Positions 61,153 through 64,000 of a stretch of DNA of 64,000 bases are shown here, in pieces. This DNA is from Flavihumibacter solisilvae (GTDB lineage Bacteria > Bacteroidota > Bacteroidia > Chitinophagales > Chitinophagaceae): the NCBI RefSeq assembly GCF_000814475.1, contig NZ_JSVC01000019.1, forward strand, positions 186,001-250,000, given 5' to 3'. The notes under the pieces are model-generated. The model saw nothing but the letters and a program-made list of their open reading frames with translations, did no database searches and was not told the DNA's origin. The position numbers and the translations under genes are program-made. The first letter of the stretch is position 1, and every line of letters starts with the position of its first letter.

Positions 61153-63774
61153 TTATAACGGAAGATAAACAGTAAACACAGCACCCTTTCCAACCTCGCC
61201 GGAAGCGAGGATAAAACCTTTATGGTTTTCCACGACCTTTTCTGCAATGCTCAGGCCGATGCCGGTACCGGGATAACTGGCCTGCGAATGCAACCGCTGG
61301 AATACCTGAAAGATCTTTTCGCTGTACTGGCTTTCGAACCCGATGCCGTTATCAGAAAATGAAATTTCGGAATAATGTTTATCCGCCTCGGCACCTGCAA
61401 TTTTTTCCAGGTCACTGCCAGTTACAGTTTTGCAGGTTATTTTAATTTCAGGCTTGCCGTTGGCAAACTTCAGGGAGTTACTCAGCAGGTTGGAAAACAG
61501 CTGGTTCATCTGGAAAGGAATTGCATTCAGCACCGGCAGCGTATCATGTTCAACAACCGCATTCTTTTCGTTGATCGCCAGTTCAAAATCAGCCTTTACG
61601 TTTTCAAGGATCCTGTTCATGTCGGTTTGCTCGAAGGCTTCCGTTGAGATGTTGTTCAGGCGCGAGTATGCGAGTAAATCATCAATGAGCTGGTTCATAC
61701 GGGCTGAAGCGTCCTGGATCCGGCCAAGATACTTTGTCAGCGTAGCATCTTTTAACTGGTGCTGGTCGAGCATGCTGGCAAATGTCCGGATCTTCCTGAG
61801 CGGTTCCTTCAGGTCGTGACTGGCGATATAATTGAAAGATTCGAGCTGGTCGATGGTAAGTTTTAAGTGGCGGTTACTCATTTCCAGTTCATGCTGGCTC
61901 AACTGCAACTCCACGGTGCGTTCGTTCACCTTCTTCTCCAGTAAAAGATTGAACTGCCTCAACTCTTCCCTGCTGGCGCGTAAAGCGTCGGAAGTCTGTT
62001 TCAACTCATGGATATCACTCACCACAGATGTCGCACCGATGATTTTGCCACTGTTATCCCGGAACGGCGCCGATGCCACCCAGGTCCACCGTTTATTACC
62101 ATCATTACCTGTGAAAAGTACTTCCATCCCAGGCAGCACGGTTTCACCCCGTAATGCCCGGACCGTCGGATAGTTTCTCCTTTCAACGCGCGCACCATTG
62201 GCGTCATATACTTCCCAACGACTGGAATTTGCATCATCCATTGAAGGCAATATTCCGGAAGGAAGGTAGTGCTTCATTTCCTCGTTTGAAAGCAGTAACA
62301 AGCCATTGATATCGAAGAATCCCACTGCCACCGGCATCACGGCAAATGCCGCAGCCAGCTGTGCCTCACTTTTACGCAGGTCTTCCTCCGCCTGCCGCTG
62401 CTGGATAAGGTCAGCGACCTGCCTGGCCACCACATCAAACAATTTCAACTCGTGTTCTGAAGGCTCATGTACACGCTTCCAGTGAGTTGAGATCATTCCG
62501 ACATTCTTTCCCGACCGGCTGATAAGCGGGGTGGATTGCATGGAAACGATACCCGACAAACGGTAATGATCATAGTCGTCTTTATTGATCTTGAACGGGC
62601 AGTTGTCAATATCACTGAAGATTATCCTGGTTCCTGTGGCAAAGGCGATCCCGCAGCTTGAAGACACGTCTTTCACGATCTCCCAGTGCCGGGCAGATTC
62701 AGGATGAAATCCTTTATAGGCAAGCAGCCGCAATTCATCCCGGTCCTTTACCACGGTCTGGATACTGGCAAAATCAGCATTCATCAGTTCCATGGCAGAA
62801 CTAAGAATGGCATTGTACAGTGCCTGGATATCGTCTTCTTCAATAAGCCGGTTGCTGATCTGCTGCAGTTTTGTGGCGTCCTTCAACTCCTGCGCGAGAC
62901 GCTGTTCGCTTTTACGCGATTCCAGCTCCGATTTTTTGCGGCTGGTGATATTGTTGAAAAGCACCGCAATCCTGGGCTGGTCAGCAGCACCAAAGGGAAA
63001 TGCAAATACGTCGTACCATACCCCGGTTTCGAGTCCGGCCGGGGTAAGATGGGTCGCAACGTTTTCAAAATGCACCGGTTTGCGGGTCGTTGCCACTTCA
63101 CCATAGATGTCGAACCAGTGCTGGTCATGCGCAGGTTGGAGCTGCCGCATGGTTTTGCCCAGCGCATCCTTAAGGCCGGTCTGCTGCTCGAATACAGGGT
63201 TTGTTTCAAGGAATCGATAGTCAGCAGCCTTTCCCGTTTCATCAAAAATCATTTCGATGATGCAGAAGCCCTGCGGAACGTTGTTGAACAGGGTAAGATA
63301 TTTGTCCGTGGCGTTTTGGGCCACTTCGTCCTTGAGGCGAAGGACTTCCTGCTCGGCGTTCTTTCGTTTGTCGATATCACGGAAGATGACGATACAACCC
63401 GTTTCGGTAGGTGTTACACTTAAGGCGATCCACTTATCGATCACCGGTGACATATATTCCGACTGGGAGAATTTCTTATTTTCCAGCGCATCAACCTGCA
63501 CCGCTTTATAACAATGAGTGCTTTTTGCCTCGGGGAAGATCTCCCAGAGATTATGGCCAAGAACCTGTTCCTCTTTCAGCTCCCACCATTCCAGTGCCTG
63601 CCGGTTTACAAAGACAACGGTGCCACTGTTATCCAGTTCATAGCAGGCCTCATGAATGGTATTCAGAATGGCATACGACCTTTCGAGGGCCTCTGTGCTT
63701 TCCTTCACTTCCTGTAAAGCTACCTGGTCACGTTCGCTCTTTGGCTCCGGCATTCCGTTATTGATACGGCTCAT
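61153..63774 (-). CDS. Multi-sensor PAS/GAF histidine kinase
   Basis: 873 residues, no transmembrane helix, so a cytoplasmic kinase. The order is: PAS at ~30-140 (YAILNTIHEACYELDNSGTVVFVN), a second PAS ~150-290, a GAF ~300-460 (LQQISNRLIEEDDIQALY), a third PAS ~465-590 (FAVMPVAVGFFDINGLLLL), a coiled linker, HisKA with SHDLKEPLRKIRTF, and the ATPase domain with NLLSNSLKFANG, FSDNGIGFESQY and GTGIGLSIAEKVVENH. The DHp and ATPase are of the phytochrome-like group common in Bacteroidota. No response regulator is adjacent. The stimulus is not visible. Confidence 0.92.
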   Translation of the reverse strand: MSRINNGMPEPKSERDQVALQEVKESTEALERSYAILNTIHEACYELDNSGTVVFVNRQALEWWELKEEQVLGHNLWEIFPEAKSTHCYKAVQVDALENKKFSQSEYMSPVIDKWIALSVTPTETGCIVIFRDIDKRKNAEQEVLRLKDEVAQNATDKYLTLFNNVPQGFCIIEMIFDETGKAADYRFLETNPVFEQQTGLKDALGKTMRQLQPAHDQHWFDIYGEVATTRKPVHFENVATHLTPAGLETGVWYDVFAFPFGAADQPRIAVLFNNITSRKKSELESRKSEQRLAQELKDATKLQQISNRLIEEDDIQALYNAILSSAMELMNADFASIQTVVKDRDELRLLAYKGFHPESARHWEIVKDVSSSCGIAFATGTRIIFSDIDNCPFKINKDDYDHYRLSGIVSMQSTPLISRSGKNVGMISTHWKRVHEPSEHELKLFDVVARQVADLIQQRQAEEDLRKSEAQLAAAFAVMPVAVGFFDINGLLLLSNEEMKHYLPSGILPSMDDANSSRWEVYDANGARVERRNYPTVRALRGETVLPGMEVLFTGNDGNKRWTWVASAPFRDNSGKIIGATSVVSDIHELKQTSDALRASREELRQFNLLLEKKVNERTVELQLSQHELEMSNRHLKLTIDQLESFNYIASHDLKEPLRKIRTFASMLDQHQLKDATLTKYLGRIQDASARMNQLIDDLLAYSRLNNISTEAFEQTDMNRILENVKADFELAINEKNAVVEHDTLPVLNAIPFQMNQLFSNLLSNSLKFANGKPEIKITCKTVTGSDLEKIAGAEADKHYSEISFSDNGIGFESQYSEKIFQVFQRLHSQASYPGTGIGLSIAEKVVENHKGFILASGEVGKGAVFTVYLPL

Positions 63775-63905
63775 AAATTATGTTTCGTGTGGACTTGACC
63801 TTAACCGCGATTGTTTTCTGAAGAAATCAGCCAAGATATCAAAAGATAGCTGATTTGTGCAATTATGCCCAATTTTATTCGTGCACGTAATCATACGCTT
63901 CCCCC

Positions 63906-63913
63906 TATCTTTG
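63906..63913 (+). promoter_or_regulatory. Bacteroidota -7 box upstream of the TPP riboswitch
   Basis: TATCTTTG is an exact match to the TAnnTTTG box and lies 11 bases before the riboswitch core, in the position expected for the promoter of the regulated RNA. A -33 TTTG at the proper spacing is not evident. Confidence 0.5.
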
Positions 63914-63919
63914 CCCGCA

Positions 63920-64000
63920 CATTAGGGGTGCCCAAGGAGGCTGAGAATATACCCAATGAAGAAAGCGATCCCAACAAGCTTAATTCATGCACCTGATCCG
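63920..64000 (+). promoter_or_regulatory. TPP (thi-box) riboswitch, cut by window edge
   Basis: The conserved thi-box elements are present in order: GGGGTGCCC at 63925-63933, GGCTGAGAATATACCC at 63939-63954, and the closing CACCTGATCCG at 63990-64000. This is the thiamine-pyrophosphate aptamer. Its 3' end and the controlled gene lie beyond the window on the plus strand, presumably thiamine biosynthesis or uptake. Nothing else is visible in 63775-63905. Confidence 0.92.

Noticed and set aside
61153-63774. Hybrid kinase with a receiver domain
   Set aside because: No acidic receiver pattern was found after the ATPase domain; the protein ends at FTVYLPL, typical of a plain kinase.

Overview
The window is chromosomal DNA from a Bacteroidota bacterium, most likely family Chitinophagaceae. 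The reasons are a SusC/SusD pair driven by an ECF sigma factor and FecR anti-sigma protein, a T9SS type B (CHU_C) sorting domain, DUF3857 transglutaminases, an FISUMP protein, many lipoproteins with DUF names typical of the phylum, weak Shine-Dalgarno sequences, and TAnnTTTG-like -7 boxes. I saw no phage, integrase, insertion sequence, CRISPR array or rRNA. There is one tRNA, Lys(CTT).

Layout, left to right. 0-3.7 kb: a Na+/H+ antiporter cut by the window edge, divergent from a large GAF protein. 3.7-7.4 kb: a tight operon of pirin, a degenerate receiver-like protein, two ring-cleaving VOC dioxygenases and a carboxylesterase, resembling Bacillus mhq quinone-detoxification sets. 7.4-9.4 kb: a secreted Gfo/Idh/MocA oxidoreductase and a DUF3108 protein with a clear terminator. 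9.4-13.2 kb: the Kup potassium transporter divergent from a short KdpD-like kinase and KdpE-like regulator, with no kdpFABC. 13.3-22.3 kb: an outer-membrane barrel protein, two ankyrin proteins, tRNA-Lys, a Mut7-C protein, a decayed hydrolase, a sulfite-oxidase-like protein and a large CHU_C-anchored surface protein. 22.5-34.7 kb (all minus): a sigma factor/FecR/SusC(STN)/SusD/DUF4843/PKD-like lipoprotein/TlpA locus closed by an intrinsic terminator, then DUF2092 and DUF6515 proteins.

34.8-40.6 kb (mostly plus): a beta-hydroxyacid-dehydrogenase-like enzyme, AzgA-type purine permease, secreted amidohydrolase, YceI protein (minus) and a DUF1624 membrane acyltransferase. 40.6-45.5 kb (minus): small membrane or lipoprotein genes and a compact cassette of DoxX-like, DUF2071, membrane-anchored methyltransferase and a four-helix membrane protein. 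45.6-52.8 kb (minus): a 1098-residue TPR plus about 30 YwqK/MORN-like repeats, followed by two DUF3857 transglutaminase-like proteins, one with a visible Cys-His-Asp triad and one apparently inactive. 53-56.6 kb: DUF1569 and DUF2809 genes, then a cobalamin riboswitch in front of metE with a strong terminator behind it. 56.6-63.8 kb: a CWC-DUF5522 fusion and a mixed set including a PAS/GAF histidine kinase. At the right edge a TPP riboswitch begins and is cut off.

The most unusual piece is the three-gene YwqK-repeat/transglutaminase operon. The SusCD locus without degradative enzymes, the orphan KdpDE pair next to kup, and the membrane-methyltransferase cassette also deserve attention. Functions come from motif and family recognition by eye; no database search was run.
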